The notes: a model not told the origin generated them from the sequence alone. 64,000 nucleotides of DNA from Cronobacter malonaticus LMG 23826 (GCF_001277215.2 NZ_CP013940.1:1860001-1924000); one strand, 5' to 3'; counted from the stretch's first letter, positions 18,400 through 27,130 are shown. Made by a program: numbers and translations.

Positions 18400-19962
18400 A
18401 TGCGTCTTGAAGTGTTTTGTGAGGACCGCCTCGGTCTGACCCGTGAGTTGCTCGATCTCCTGGTGCTGCGCAGTATCGATTTACGTGGTATCGAGATAGA
18501 CCCGATCGGGCGAATCTATCTCAATTTTTCCACGCTGGAATTTAACGCCTTCAGTAGCCTGATGGCGGAAATCCGCCGTATTCCCGGCGTTACCGACGTG
18601 CGCACCGTGCCGTGGATGCCCTCCGAGCGTGAACACCGTTCGCTGAGCGCGCTGCTGGAAGCGCTGCCGGAGCCGGTGTTTTCGGTGGATATGAAAAGCA
18701 AAATCGAGCTGGCGAACCCGGCGAGCTGCGCGCTGTTCGGCCAGAATGAAGCGCGCCTGCGCAACCATAACGCCGCGAGCCTTATCAGCGGTTTCAACTT
18801 TCAGCGCTGGCTGGAGAGCAGCCCGACGGCGTCCCATACCGAACACGTGGTGATTAACGGCCAGGATTTTGTACTCGAGATCACGCCGGTGCATCTGGAA
18901 GAAGAGAGCGGCAGCAGCGTGCTGACCGGCGCGGTCGCGATGCTGCGCTCAACCGTGCGCATGGGCCGCCAGTTGCAGAACCTGACCAGCCTCGATCTGC
19001 ACGCGTTCAGCCATATCATCGCGGTCAGCCCGCGCATGAAACAGGTGGTGGATCAGGCGCGCAAACTGGCGATGCTGAACGCGCCGCTGCTCATCACCGG
19101 CGACACCGGCACCGGTAAAGATCTGCTGGCGCACGCCTGCCATCTGGCAAGCCCGCGCGCCGACAAGCCCTATCTGGCGCTGAACTGCGCGTCCATTCCG
19201 GAAGATGTGGTGGAGAGCGAGCTGTTCGGTCACGCGCCGGGCGCTTACGCCAATGCCCATGAGGGGAAAAAAGGCTTCTTCGAACAGGCTAACGGCGGCT
19301 CGGTGCTGCTCGATGAAATTGGCGAGATGTCGCCGCGTATGCAGGCCAAGCTGCTGCGCTTTCTCAATGACGGCACGTTCCGTCGGGTGGGCGAAGAGCA
19401 TGAGGTGCATGTGGATGTGCGCGTTATCTGCGCGACGCAGAAAAATCTCGTGGAACTGGTGCAAAAAGGCGCGTTTCGCGAAGATCTTTTCTACCGCCTC
19501 AACGTGCTGACGCTGAATCTGCCGCCGCTGCGCGACCGCCCGCAGGACATCATGCCGCTGACGGAGATGTTCGTGGCGCGCTTTGCCGATGAACAGGGCG
19601 TGCCGCGCCCGAAACTGGCAGGCGATCTCGGCCAGGTGCTGACCCGCTACGGCTGGCCAGGCAACGTGCGCCAGCTGAAAAACGCGATTTACCGCGCGCT
19701 CACGCAGCTTGAGGGTTATGAACTGCGCCCGCAGGACATCCTGCTGCCGGATTTCGACGCCGCCGCGCTGCCGGTGGGCGAAGAGGCGATGGAAGGCTCG
19801 CTTGACGACATAACACGCCGTTTCGAGCGCTCGGTGCTGACGCAGCTTTATCGCAGCTATCCAAGTACCCGTAAGCTCGCCAAACGGCTCGGCGTCTCAC
19901 ATACGGCCATCGCCAATAAACTTCGTGAATATGGCTTAAGCCAGCGCAAGGGCGAAGAGTAA
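18400..19962 (+). CDS. tyrR: Aromatic amino acid regulator TyrR
   Basis: Regulator of aromatic amino acid synthesis and transport; responds to Tyr, Phe and Trp. An ACT domain (about 1-75) and PAS domain (about 80-185) precede the AAA+ domain, with Walker A GDTGTGKD (234-241) and Walker B SVLLDEIGE (301-309). A Fis-like helix-turn-helix ends the protein (about 483-510). I chose the ATG at 18400 (MRLEVFCEDR) over 18382 because it matches the E. coli start. It has 520 residues, seven more than E. coli; the extra GAYANAH (281-287) sits where sigma54 activators carry GAFTGA. Confidence 0.97.
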   Translation: MRLEVFCEDRLGLTRELLDLLVLRSIDLRGIEIDPIGRIYLNFSTLEFNAFSSLMAEIRRIPGVTDVRTVPWMPSEREHRSLSALLEALPEPVFSVDMKSKIELANPASCALFGQNEARLRNHNAASLISGFNFQRWLESSPTASHTEHVVINGQDFVLEITPVHLEEESGSSVLTGAVAMLRSTVRMGRQLQNLTSLDLHAFSHIIAVSPRMKQVVDQARKLAMLNAPLLITGDTGTGKDLLAHACHLASPRADKPYLALNCASIPEDVVESELFGHAPGAYANAHEGKKGFFEQANGGSVLLDEIGEMSPRMQAKLLRFLNDGTFRRVGEEHEVHVDVRVICATQKNLVELVQKGAFREDLFYRLNVLTLNLPPLRDRPQDIMPLTEMFVARFADEQGVPRPKLAGDLGQVLTRYGWPGNVRQLKNAIYRALTQLEGYELRPQDILLPDFDAAALPVGEEAMEGSLDDITRRFERSVLTQLYRSYPSTRKLAKRLGVSHTAIANKLREYGLSQRKGEE

Positions 19963-19972
19963 CGCCGCAAAC

Positions 19973-20003
19973 AAAAAAGCCTCCGCATGCGGAGGCTTTT
20001 TTT
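19973..20003. terminator. Bidirectional terminator between tyrR and tpx
   Basis: A near-perfect palindrome, GCCTCCGCATGCGGAGGC, flanked by an A run on the left and a T run on the right, between two convergent genes. Confidence 0.9.
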
Positions 20004-20013
20004 ATCGGACGAA

Positions 20014-20520
20014 TTACGCTTTCAGTGCGTTAAGCGCCGCGTCGTAGTTCGGCTCGTGGGTGATTTCATTCACCAGCTCGCTGAACACGATTTCATCGTT
20101 CTCATTCAGGACCAGCACCGCGCGAGCGGTCAGACCTTTCAGCGCGCCTTCTTCGATGCCCACGCCATATTCTTTGGCGAATTCCGGGTTACGCAGCGTG
20201 GAGAGCGTGATGACATTGCTCAGGCCTTCCGCGCCGCAGAAGCGGGACTGCGCGAACGGCAGGTCGGCGGAAACGCACAGCACAACGGTGTTTTCCATGC
20301 CGGTCGCCAGCTGGTTGAATTTGCGCACGGACGCCGCGCAAACGCCGGTGTCGATGCTCGGGAAAATGTTCAGTACTTTACGCTTACCGGCAAACTGGCT
20401 CAGCGAAACGTCAGACAGATCTTTTGCCACCAGGCTGAACGGCGCCGCTTTGCTGCCTGCCTGCGGGATCTGACCCACCACGGAAACCGGATTGCCCTGG
20501 AAATAGACGATTTGTGACAT
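20014..20520 (-). CDS. tpx: Thiol peroxidase Tpx
   Basis: Atypical 2-Cys peroxiredoxin that reduces lipid and other hydroperoxides using thioredoxin. The peroxidatic cysteine is Cys61 in SIDTGVC and the resolving cysteine is Cys95 in FAQSRFC; both sit at the E. coli positions. Length is 168 residues, the usual size. It is convergent with tyrR and divergent from ycjG, as in E. coli. The 136-base gap to ycjG holds both promoters. Confidence 0.98.
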   Translation of the reverse strand: MSQIVYFQGNPVSVVGQIPQAGSKAAPFSLVAKDLSDVSLSQFAGKRKVLNIFPSIDTGVCAASVRKFNQLATGMENTVVLCVSADLPFAQSRFCGAEGLSNVITLSTLRNPEFAKEYGVGIEEGALKGLTARAVLVLNENDEIVFSELVNEITHEPNYDAALNALKA

Positions 20521-20656
20521 AGTTATCTTCCTGTTTACATATAGTTAACGTCGCCGCTAGTGTATGTGATCCCGCGGGGGATGAATATAAAAAACTGTCC
20601 CGGCAGGCTAACTTTCCAGTCGCTATACTGAGGCAAAGCCCGTTGCGAGGAAAATA

Positions 20657-21655
20657 ATGAGAAGCGTAAAAGTGTATCAGGAAGCCTGGCCGCTCCATTC
20701 GCCGTTTGTGATTGCCCGCGGCAGCCGCAGTGAAGCGGTGGTGGTTGTGGTGGAGCTGGAAGAAGAGGGCGTCAGGGCGCTGGGCGAATGCACGCCGTAT
20801 CCGCGCTACGGTGAGAGCGCAGCCTCGGTAATGGCGCAAATCATGACTGTTGTGCCACAGCTCGAAGCCGGGCTGGATCGGGCCGGGCTGCAGAAATTGC
20901 TGCCAGCAGGTGCCGCGCGTAACGCCGTCGACTGTGCGCTCTGGGATCTTGAGGCGCGCCGCGCGGGCGAAACGCTTGAGGCCTTTTTACAGGTCACGCT
21001 GCCGGAACAGCACACTACCGCCCAGACGGTCGTATTAGGCGCGCCGGAACAGATGGCGAGCAACGCCGCGCTGCTGTGGGAAAAGGGCGCACGGCTGCTG
21101 AAAATCAAACTCGACGACACGTTTATTACCGAGCGGATGGTCGCCATTCGCGGTGCGGTGCCGGAGGCGACGCTGATTGTCGATGCTAACGAATCCTGGC
21201 ATGCGGAAGGGCTGGCGGCGCGCTGTCAGCTGCTGGCGGACCTCGGCGTGCAGATGCTGGAACAGCCGCTGCCGGCGTCTGACGATCGGGCGCTGGAGAA
21301 CTTTATTCATCCGCTGTCCATCTGCGCCGATGAGAGCTGTCACGCGCGCGGCAGCCTGAAGACGCTCGCCGGGCGCTACGAGATGATCAACATCAAGCTC
21401 GATAAAACCGGCGGGCTGACGGAGGCGCTGGCGCTCGCGCGCCAGGCGACGGAGGAAGGATTCGGCCTGATGCTCGGCTGTATGCTCTGCACCTCACGCG
21501 CCATCGGTGCCGCGCTGCCGCTGATCCCGCAAATGCGCTTTACCGATCTCGACGGCCCCACGTGGCTTGCGGTGGATGTGGAGCCTCCCTTACGTTTTAC
21601 GCCCGGCCAGCTCTATCTTCATTCTGACGTCGGCCCTCAGCTTTCGTCGTCGTAA
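20657..21655 (+). CDS. ycjG: L-Ala-D/L-Glu epimerase YcjG
   Basis: Enolase-superfamily epimerase (muconate-lactonising subgroup) that converts L-Ala-D-Glu from murein to L-Ala-L-Glu, allowing its use as nutrient. Catalytic residues are all present: Lys149 and Lys151 (KIK), metal ligands Asp176, Glu202 and Asp225, and Lys247 in INIKLDKTGG. It has 332 residues, about 11 more than E. coli. A GAGG ribosome site precedes the ATG. The 3' end overlaps the convergent mpaA by 19 bases. Confidence 0.94.
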   Translation: MRSVKVYQEAWPLHSPFVIARGSRSEAVVVVVELEEEGVRALGECTPYPRYGESAASVMAQIMTVVPQLEAGLDRAGLQKLLPAGAARNAVDCALWDLEARRAGETLEAFLQVTLPEQHTTAQTVVLGAPEQMASNAALLWEKGARLLKIKLDDTFITERMVAIRGAVPEATLIVDANESWHAEGLAARCQLLADLGVQMLEQPLPASDDRALENFIHPLSICADESCHARGSLKTLAGRYEMINIKLDKTGGLTEALALARQATEEGFGLMLGCMLCTSRAIGAALPLIPQMRFTDLDGPTWLAVDVEPPLRFTPGQLYLHSDVGPQLSSS

Positions 21656-22359
21656 TGCAGCAATGCGGTCATCGCCGCCAGATAGCGCTCGGTGGCGTCG
21701 TCGGCGGAGATGGCCGGAAACTCGGCGGTAATGCAGATTAACCCCAGATCCGCGCACCAGCTGCCAAACGATCCGGGCGTCTCATAACCGACGCTGGTGA
21801 CGTGCGGCAGGCCGAACGCGTCGGCGAGCCAGCGGCCAAGCGGAGTCTGCTGCGGATCTTCTATACAGCCTAACGGGTCGTGAAACGAGACCACCCAGGC
21901 GGGTTTTAGCTGATGAATTAACTGGCACAGCGCGGCGGTTTCCGGCTCCGAACCCGGCTTTTCGCCGGTGGAGAGCGTCACGTCGCGCGCTTCTGCCGCA
22001 CTGTTCCAGCGATAGACGGTTTCGCCCGGCTGCCAGTTGGCCGCCGGAAAATTGCGGTTGAGATCGACGCCGCGGGCGTTGGCGCGCAGGCCGAGCTGAC
22101 AGCCGTCCGGGTTGACCGCCAGCACCACGTGATGCCGCCGGTGCGTTGGCTCCAGCGTACGCAGCGCGCAGGAGAGCGTCACCAGCGCCGCGTTTTCATC
22201 ACCGTGGGTGCCTGCGATGATAAGTCCCGGCGCGCGCTGCGCCTCCGGGGCCGGGAACCAGAGCAGCGGCGCGCCGAGCGCCGATTCGCCATAACGCAGG
22301 GCGTCGTCAGGTAAAGCGCCGCGCCGGGCGCGCGGTCGAAGCGGAGTCAGCGTGTTCAT
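21637..22359 (-). CDS. mpaA: Murein tripeptide amidase MpaA
   Basis: Cytoplasmic zinc carboxypeptidase (M14) that removes meso-diaminopimelate from murein tripeptide L-Ala-gamma-D-Glu-mDap. Zinc ligands His52 and Glu55 lie in GTHGDEN and the third in VVSFHDPL; the catalytic glutamate is in CITAEFP. I chose the start at 22359 (MNTLTPLRPR), giving 240 residues against 242 in E. coli; the frame is open to 22497 but the extra residues match nothing I know. It works between MppA (uptake of the tripeptide) and YcjG (use of the released dipeptide). Confidence 0.93.
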   Translation of the reverse strand: MNTLTPLRPRARRGALPDDALRYGESALGAPLLWFPAPEAQRAPGLIIAGTHGDENAALVTLSCALRTLEPTHRRHHVVLAVNPDGCQLGLRANARGVDLNRNFPAANWQPGETVYRWNSAAEARDVTLSTGEKPGSEPETAALCQLIHQLKPAWVVSFHDPLGCIEDPQQTPLGRWLADAFGLPHVTSVGYETPGSFGSWCADLGLICITAEFPAISADDATERYLAAMTALLHYDDES

Positions 22360-22603
22360 TGTGGGTCGCCATGAAAGGGTGATTACAGGAGTGTTGACGA
22401 CATTTGGCCGAAATTCAACAGCCTGACGGTAGCCTGCGTCGTGCGCGCTATTTAAACGCTCAGACATTAACACTTTGATCTGACGCGGGGTTTGCACGCA
22501 AAATCGCGCCCACGGGTTTGCAATTTATATTCATCCAACAAATAATTCCCCGACAGCGCCCGGAGAGAGCGGTTCGGCGCGGGACCACGAGAACGAGGAC
22601 CTC

Positions 22604-24220
22604 ATGAAAATTCCTGTAAGCTTTACTCTTAGCGCATTATGGGTCGCGACCGCGCTGACCGGCGCGTTTGCCGCCGATGTGCCGCCAGGCACGGCGCTTG
22701 CCGAACACCAGACGCTGGTCCGCCATCTGAAAGATGAACCCGCCTCGCTGGATCCGGCGAAAGCGGTAGGGCTGCCGGAGATCCAGGTGCTGCGCGATCT
22801 CTTTGAAGGGCTGGTGAACCAGAATGAAAAAGGCGAACTGGTGCCGGGTGTGGCCACGCAGTGGCAGACCAACGATAACCGCATCTGGACGTTTACGCTT
22901 CGCGACAACGCGAAATGGTCCGACGGCACGTCGGTAACAGCGCAGGATTTTGTCTACAGCTGGCAGCGTATGGTCGACCCGAAAACCACCTCTCCATTCG
23001 CCTGGTTCTTTGCGCTGGCGGGTATCGCCAACGCGCAGGCGATTATCGACGGTAAACAGGCGCCTGCACAGCTTGGCGTCAGCGCGCCGGATGCGCATAC
23101 GCTGAAAGTCACTCTCGATAAACCGCTGCCGTGGTTCCCGTCGCTTGCCGCCAACGCGGCGCTCTATCCTGTGCAAAAAGCGAACGTGGAGCAGGGCGGC
23201 GACTGGACGCGCCCCGGTAAGCTGGTGGGTAACGGCGCGTTTGTGCTGAAAGACCGCGTGGTCAACGAAAAGCTGGTGCTGACGCCAAACACGCACTACT
23301 GGGATAACGCGAAAACCGTGCTGACGCAGGTGACGTTTTTACCGGTCAATCAGGAATCCGCCGCTACCAAGCGCTATCTCGCGAATGATATCGACATCAC
23401 GGAATCCTTCCCGAAAAATCTCTATCAGAAGTTGAAAAAAGAGATCCCCGATCAGGTCTTCACACCGCCGCAGCTTGGCACTTATTACTATGCATTTAAC
23501 ACGCAGAAAGGCCCGACGGCGGACCCGCGCGTGCGTCTCGCGCTCAGCATGACTATCGACCGCCGCCTGATGGCTGAAAAAGTGCTCGGCACCGGCGAGA
23601 AACCGGCCTGGCGTTTTACGCCGGACGTGACCGCAGGCTTTACGCCCGCGCCGTCAGAGTGGGAGCAGATGAGCCAGCAGGAGCTTAACGCGCAGGCGAA
23701 AACGCTGCTTCAGGCGGCGGGTTACGGCCCGGCGCGTCCGCTCAACCTGACGCTGCTCTATAACACGTCTGAAAACCACCAGAAAATCGCCATCGCCGTG
23801 GCGTCGATGTGGAAAAAGAATCTTGGCGTGGATGTGAAGCTGAAAAATCAGGAGTGGAAAACCTATATCGACAGCCGCAATACCGGGAATTTCGATGTGA
23901 TCCGCGCCTCGTGGGTGGGAGATTATAACGAGCCGTCAACGTTTCTTTCGCTTCTGACTTCCACCCACAGCGGGAATATTTCGCGCTTTAAAAACCCGGA
24001 CTACGACAAAGTGCTGCAACAGGCCGCACAGGAGAATTCCCCCAAAGCGCGTAATGCCGATTACAACAGCGCCGAGAGGATCATCTCAACCCAGGCACCG
24101 ATTGCGCCGATTTATCAGTACACCAATGGCCGGTTAATTAAGCCGTGGCTAAAAGGCTACCCGATTAATAACCCGGAAGATGTGGCCTACAGCCGCACCA
24201 TGTATATCCTTAAGCATTAA
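22604..24220 (+). CDS. mppA: Murein tripeptide-binding protein MppA
   Basis: Periplasmic binding protein of the OppA family that captures murein tripeptide and feeds it to the oligopeptide permease OppBCDF. The 538 residues (E. coli 537) begin with a Sec signal peptide (about 1-23, cleavage after FAA). The SBP family 5 body starts at LVRHLKDEPASLDPAKAVG. In E. coli ycjY and pgrR lie between mpaA and mppA; here nothing separates them except a 244-base promoter region. A hairpin follows the stop. Confidence 0.94.
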   Translation: MKIPVSFTLSALWVATALTGAFAADVPPGTALAEHQTLVRHLKDEPASLDPAKAVGLPEIQVLRDLFEGLVNQNEKGELVPGVATQWQTNDNRIWTFTLRDNAKWSDGTSVTAQDFVYSWQRMVDPKTTSPFAWFFALAGIANAQAIIDGKQAPAQLGVSAPDAHTLKVTLDKPLPWFPSLAANAALYPVQKANVEQGGDWTRPGKLVGNGAFVLKDRVVNEKLVLTPNTHYWDNAKTVLTQVTFLPVNQESAATKRYLANDIDITESFPKNLYQKLKKEIPDQVFTPPQLGTYYYAFNTQKGPTADPRVRLALSMTIDRRLMAEKVLGTGEKPAWRFTPDVTAGFTPAPSEWEQMSQQELNAQAKTLLQAAGYGPARPLNLTLLYNTSENHQKIAIAVASMWKKNLGVDVKLKNQEWKTYIDSRNTGNFDVIRASWVGDYNEPSTFLSLLTSTHSGNISRFKNPDYDKVLQQAAQENSPKARNADYNSAERIISTQAPIAPIYQYTNGRLIKPWLKGYPINNPEDVAYSRTMYILKH

Positions 24221-24226
24221 CGCATG

Positions 24227-24256
24227 TCCGGCGCTGCCCCCGTGGCAGGCGCCGGA
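24227..24256 (+). terminator. Hairpin after mppA, probable terminator
   Basis: A 12-pair GC-rich stem with one bulged base (TCCGGCGC-TGCC with its complement) and a five-base loop, six bases after the mppA stop; only a short T run follows. It could also be a degenerate repeat element. Confidence 0.55.
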
Positions 24257-24278
24257 AACGTTTTGCTTCAATCTGCCG

Positions 24279-24719
24279 TTACTTTTCCGCTTCCGGGTGA
24301 ATGAGCGCCAGTTCCTGCTCGCGGCGCTGGTTCATATTAATGACGCAGCTTAACGCGTGGGCGGCAAGCCACGGCGTACCCGCGGCCGAGGCGCTCGCTG
24401 CCGTACAGAAGGCGTCTCGCGCCGCCGTCCACTGCTGCTGACTTATTTTTAACGCCTCGACCATCTGGGTGCGCCGTGCCTCGTCGCCCTGCGGCCAGCG
24501 GGTATAGTCGAAGTTCTGTAGCTCAGTGACTTTGGCATTGAACGCCTGTTTAAGCGCATTATCTGAGGCCAGCCCCGCCGCTTCGAGACATTCACCGCTG
24601 TTTTCGCCCGTCTGTTGAGTGCAGGCATCGGTTGCCGCGCTGCGCGTAATCTCATCCGCCTGAGCGCACAGCGGATTTAACGCCAGCATCAGCAGCGCAC
24701 TATTTATCAGGTTTTTCAC
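24279..24719 (-). CDS. Periplasmic LprI/DUF1311-family protein
   Basis: Secreted protein of 146 residues. A Sec signal peptide is clear (MKNLINSALLMLALNPLCAQA, cleavage near residue 21). Four cysteines remain in the mature part, at spacings seen in LprI (DUF1311) proteins: ACTQQTGENSGECL near the N-terminus and AFCTAA...LSCVI near the end. Some family members inhibit lysozyme; others are uncharacterised, so a role as lysozyme inhibitor is only possible. It is convergent with mppA, stands alone, and is not in the E. coli syntenic block. Confidence 0.8.
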   Translation of the reverse strand: MKNLINSALLMLALNPLCAQADEITRSAATDACTQQTGENSGECLEAAGLASDNALKQAFNAKVTELQNFDYTRWPQGDEARRTQMVEALKISQQQWTAARDAFCTAASASAAGTPWLAAHALSCVINMNQRREQELALIHPEAEK

Positions 24720-24785
24720 AAGAGTGAATTCCGGTCTGAGGAAAGATAAAGACGCGTCACGTCGTCACCAGGCGGCGTGTTTGTG

Positions 24786-24816
24786 AGTATTTTCCCATGC
24801 CTGACAGGAAAATACT
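24786..24816. repeat. Perfect 10-bp inverted repeat
   Basis: AGTATTTTCC and its exact complement, separated by 11 bases, lie between two minus-strand genes. It is downstream of the 24836-25171 gene and upstream of the LprI-type gene. No T run follows on either strand, so it may be an operator or mRNA-end hairpin rather than a terminator. Confidence 0.6.
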
Positions 24817-24835
24817 ATGCGAAAGGCCTTACTGG

Positions 24836-25171
24836 TCAGTGCTTTTGAAACGGGCAATAAAGCAGTTTGCATTTACGGCGATAACCACACCGGCCCACGC
24901 TTTGCCGGTGATTACCCGCGCAATGCGCATTACTGTTCACGATAGTTTGCCAGAAGCGTGCGTTATAAACGGTGGTGCGGTACAGAGTAAGCTCGACGGG
25001 GTGATTATTAACGGTAATGGATGCGCCATTAATAGACAATGTATCGCCAGATGATAAATAAAACGTCGCCTTATACCAGAGAATAAGTTTAAAAGATTGT
25101 TGCGATGAAATTAAGGTAAATACAGAATTGGTGTCGGTGCTTACTACTGAATCAACCACCCGCCAGTTCAT
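24836..25171 (-). pseudogene. Hypothetical protein, probably frameshifted near its 3' end
   Basis: Unrecognised small protein. The start at 25171 (MNWRVVDSVVSTDT) has an ideal GGAGAG site six bases upstream. Residues 1-80 alternate hydrophobic and polar residues like a beta-rich fold (LSSGDTLSINGASITVNN). After about residue 84 this frame becomes cysteine- and arginine-rich and ends at 24836 (111 residues). Another minus-strand frame from 24930 to 24829 reads MRIARVITGKAWAGV...FKSTDQ, which looks much more protein-like and may be the true C-terminus. A +1 frameshift, sequencing error or two overlapping small genes are possible. Confidence 0.5.
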
Positions 25172-25657
25172 TCGACTCTCCATATGATTTCGCGTGCTTA
25201 ATTGGCGTGCGCATCGGTTAATGATGCCGGTAGTTCAATTGTAACGTGTGAAAAGTAAATTTTTGCGAGGAAACGACGGGGAGTGAAGAGGAAAGTAAAG
25301 AAACATCATATATGCTGAACAATTATTGCTGTTTTTCATGTCTTTATAATTTAAAATCGTAATTGTCACAATCTGATTAAATTGATATGAAAATAGTTTC
25401 AGTGCGACAATAATAAAAATTAGAAGCGAATTTCGGATGGCCTTTCTGAAAAACCGAAGTGAGTTATCAATTGCATACCAACTGGTCAAATTCTGCATAG
25501 AAATTCATTTTCGCTGGTGTAACGCTATTGTGAAAAAAATTTAACTTAAGGAATGTGCTTGTTTGATCAAAAAATGATCACCCGAGGCGCTTCAGGTGCA
25601 GCGGAAAGCTATCCATACGCCTGATGACGGCTCAGGCGCTACCGGCCTGCCCGTTAT
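25172..25657. other. AT-rich intergenic stretch without a convincing gene
   Basis: 486 bases, clearly AT-richer than the surroundings. A minus-strand frame of 87 codons (25235-25498) exists, but it has no good ribosome site and an irregular composition, so I do not call it. The stretch must hold the promoter of the gene starting at 25171; upstream of 25657 lies only the end of the lipoprotein gene. Confidence 0.5.
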
Positions 25658-26239
25658 TCAAAGCGCGCTTAACTGGCGATAGAGGGCACCTGCATTTTTA
25701 TCCAGTTGGGGAAAAAGACTTTGCGGCCAGAGGTCGGGAAGGGTGTCGCTGTAAGCCAGCGCGACAAATTTTTCAGGCTCGCTGACGCTGTAGCTGAAAC
25801 TCGAAAAGGTGGTGGCGGTTTTGACTTCCACATCCGCAAGTTGCGGCGTAGCGCCATCGCTGATGCGCCAGACATACAGCAGTTCTACATCACGAATGCT
25901 CATTTCACTCATCACGCGGGCCACATCGTCACGATGCGCTTTGCGCCAGCGTAAAGTCGTGTTTTGTTTGACCATCTCATTACTGTGCGTGCGAAATTTA
26001 TCGGTCAGTATGGCCAGCTCCGTTTCGGGAAGCTTACAGGAGTAGAGCACGACATCGCGCCCGGCGGCATCTTCAAAGGAGCGCCAGGCACCCTGTTCGC
26101 AATCGGTTCGTGATTCAAAGGCCTGGCCGATGGAGGATTCCCCGGCGCTGAGGGCTTTCACCTGGTCGATGCTGTCCGCATCACACCCCTGCAATAAAAA
26201 CACTGCCCCGACGACTGCTATCAGGCCGGACCGTTTCAT
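25658..26239 (-). CDS. Hypothetical lipoprotein
   Basis: Probable outer- or inner-membrane lipoprotein of unknown role. From the start at 26239, chosen because GGGAG lies six bases upstream, it has 193 residues. The signal ends VFLLQGC, giving lipidated Cys19; Asp at +2 after the cysteine is the inner-membrane retention signal in E. coli, so the inner membrane is likely. Two further cysteines (in SRTDCEQG and LYSCKLPE) could form a disulfide. No catalytic motif is visible. It is not part of an obvious operon. Confidence 0.75.
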   Translation of the reverse strand: MKRSGLIAVVGAVFLLQGCDADSIDQVKALSAGESSIGQAFESRTDCEQGAWRSFEDAAGRDVVLYSCKLPETELAILTDKFRTHSNEMVKQNTTLRWRKAHRDDVARVMSEMSIRDVELLYVWRISDGATPQLADVEVKTATTFSSFSYSVSEPEKFVALAYSDTLPDLWPQSLFPQLDKNAGALYRQLSAL

Positions 26240-26478
26240 CTCACTCTCCCTTTTCCTGAAGCGCGATGGCACGCATCCCCGCTTCAGGTGTGATGGTTAG
26301 CTGGTGTGGCGTAGCTGGTGTCAGCCGCACGTTACTGCTTTTATACATATCAGTTATCGGCCGCGTTTCGTATCGCTTTAATTTTATTAGTGAAGTCTGT
26401 AAAGCTTGCCATGGGCAAATCACAGGAACAACGGGCGTGGGCTACACTTAGCTTGTCTCAGCCATTCGGGGAGCCGAT

Positions 26479-26733
26479 ATGCCTTCTATCCAGCTGCATC
26501 TGAAAGACCGCCCGGAAGTAGATTTTACCGCCAGCTACAGCGTGAGTGAACCCGACACCGTTACCGGGGAAACAATAAAAACGTTTGAGATCGATAAATC
26601 GCAGGAAATAAGCGCTTTCGCCACGCTGCGTGAGGGGGATCGTCTCTGCGTGGTGTTGCCAAGCGGGGAGGCGCAGGAGGTGTTTTTAGCGCAGGAATCG
26701 CCAGAGAGCTATCTTTTCACCAGCCGGGCATAA
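26479..26733 (+). CDS. Small hypothetical acidic protein
   Basis: Unrecognised protein of 84 residues starting MPSIQLHLKDRPEVDFTAS, with no signal or membrane segment and a mixed beta-like pattern. A GGGGAG ribosome site lies seven bases before the ATG and a clean terminator follows 46 bases after the stop, so a monocistronic unit is likely. I cannot assign a function. Confidence 0.7.
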   Translation: MPSIQLHLKDRPEVDFTASYSVSEPDTVTGETIKTFEIDKSQEISAFATLREGDRLCVVLPSGEAQEVFLAQESPESYLFTSRA

Positions 26734-26778
26734 ACCACAGGCCTGCTAACCGGCCGGGAGAACACGAAAAAAACGTAA

Positions 26779-26805
26779 AAAGGAGAGCATTACGCTCTCC
26801 TTTAT
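26779..26805 (+). terminator. Rho-independent terminator
   Basis: Stem AAAGGAGAGC / GCTCTCCTTT with a five-base loop, ending in T-rich sequence, downstream of the gene at 26479-26733. It could also stop transcription from the minus-strand KGG gene because of the A run on the other side. Confidence 0.8.
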
Positions 26806-26890
26806 ATTTCATGATGCTAAAAGCGTACCCGTTCAATGATGACCCTGCGGTGTCATGCAGGAAAGTTACGCTTTAGTGCTGGCACGCGGA

Positions 26891-27130
26891 TCAGGAACGT
26901 CCGCCGCCGTGGCTGTTTTCACCGCCTTTGCGCCCCGCTTCAGAGGCGCGTTCCCGGTCATTTTTAAAATTACCCCCGCTCTGCTGGCCACCTTTATGGC
27001 CCGCTTCGGCTGCACGTTCCGGGTCGTTTTTAAAATTACCGCTGCTATGCTGGCCCCCTTTCTGGCCTGCTTCAGACGCACGCTGACGATCCTCTGCAAA
27101 ATTACCTGAACCACCACGATGCTGAGTCAT
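26891..27130 (-). CDS. KGG-motif stress protein with three repeats (YciG/YmdF family)
   Basis: Small, highly hydrophilic protein of the con-10/KGG family, associated with stress and stationary phase in enterobacteria. From the start at 27130 (AGGAG six bases upstream) it is 79 residues. It carries three copies of an 18-residue unit of the type GNFKNDRERASEAGRKGG, at about residues 8-25, 30-47 and 52-69. E. coli YciG and YmdF, at 57-59 residues, hold two. It ends in a Gly/His-rich tail (GGENSHGGGRS). The molecular function of the family is unknown. Confidence 0.85.
   Translation of the reverse strand: MTQHRGGSGNFAEDRQRASEAGQKGGQHSSGNFKNDPERAAEAGHKGGQQSGGNFKNDRERASEAGRKGGENSHGGGRS

Noticed and set aside
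24797..25054. 85-codon plus-strand frame opposite the frameshifted gene
   Set aside because: The minus strand has the better ribosome site and a more protein-like sequence.
25235..25498. 87-codon minus-strand frame in the AT-rich gap
   Set aside because: No convincing ribosome site and irregular composition; a hydrophobic stretch alone is expected in AT-rich sequence.
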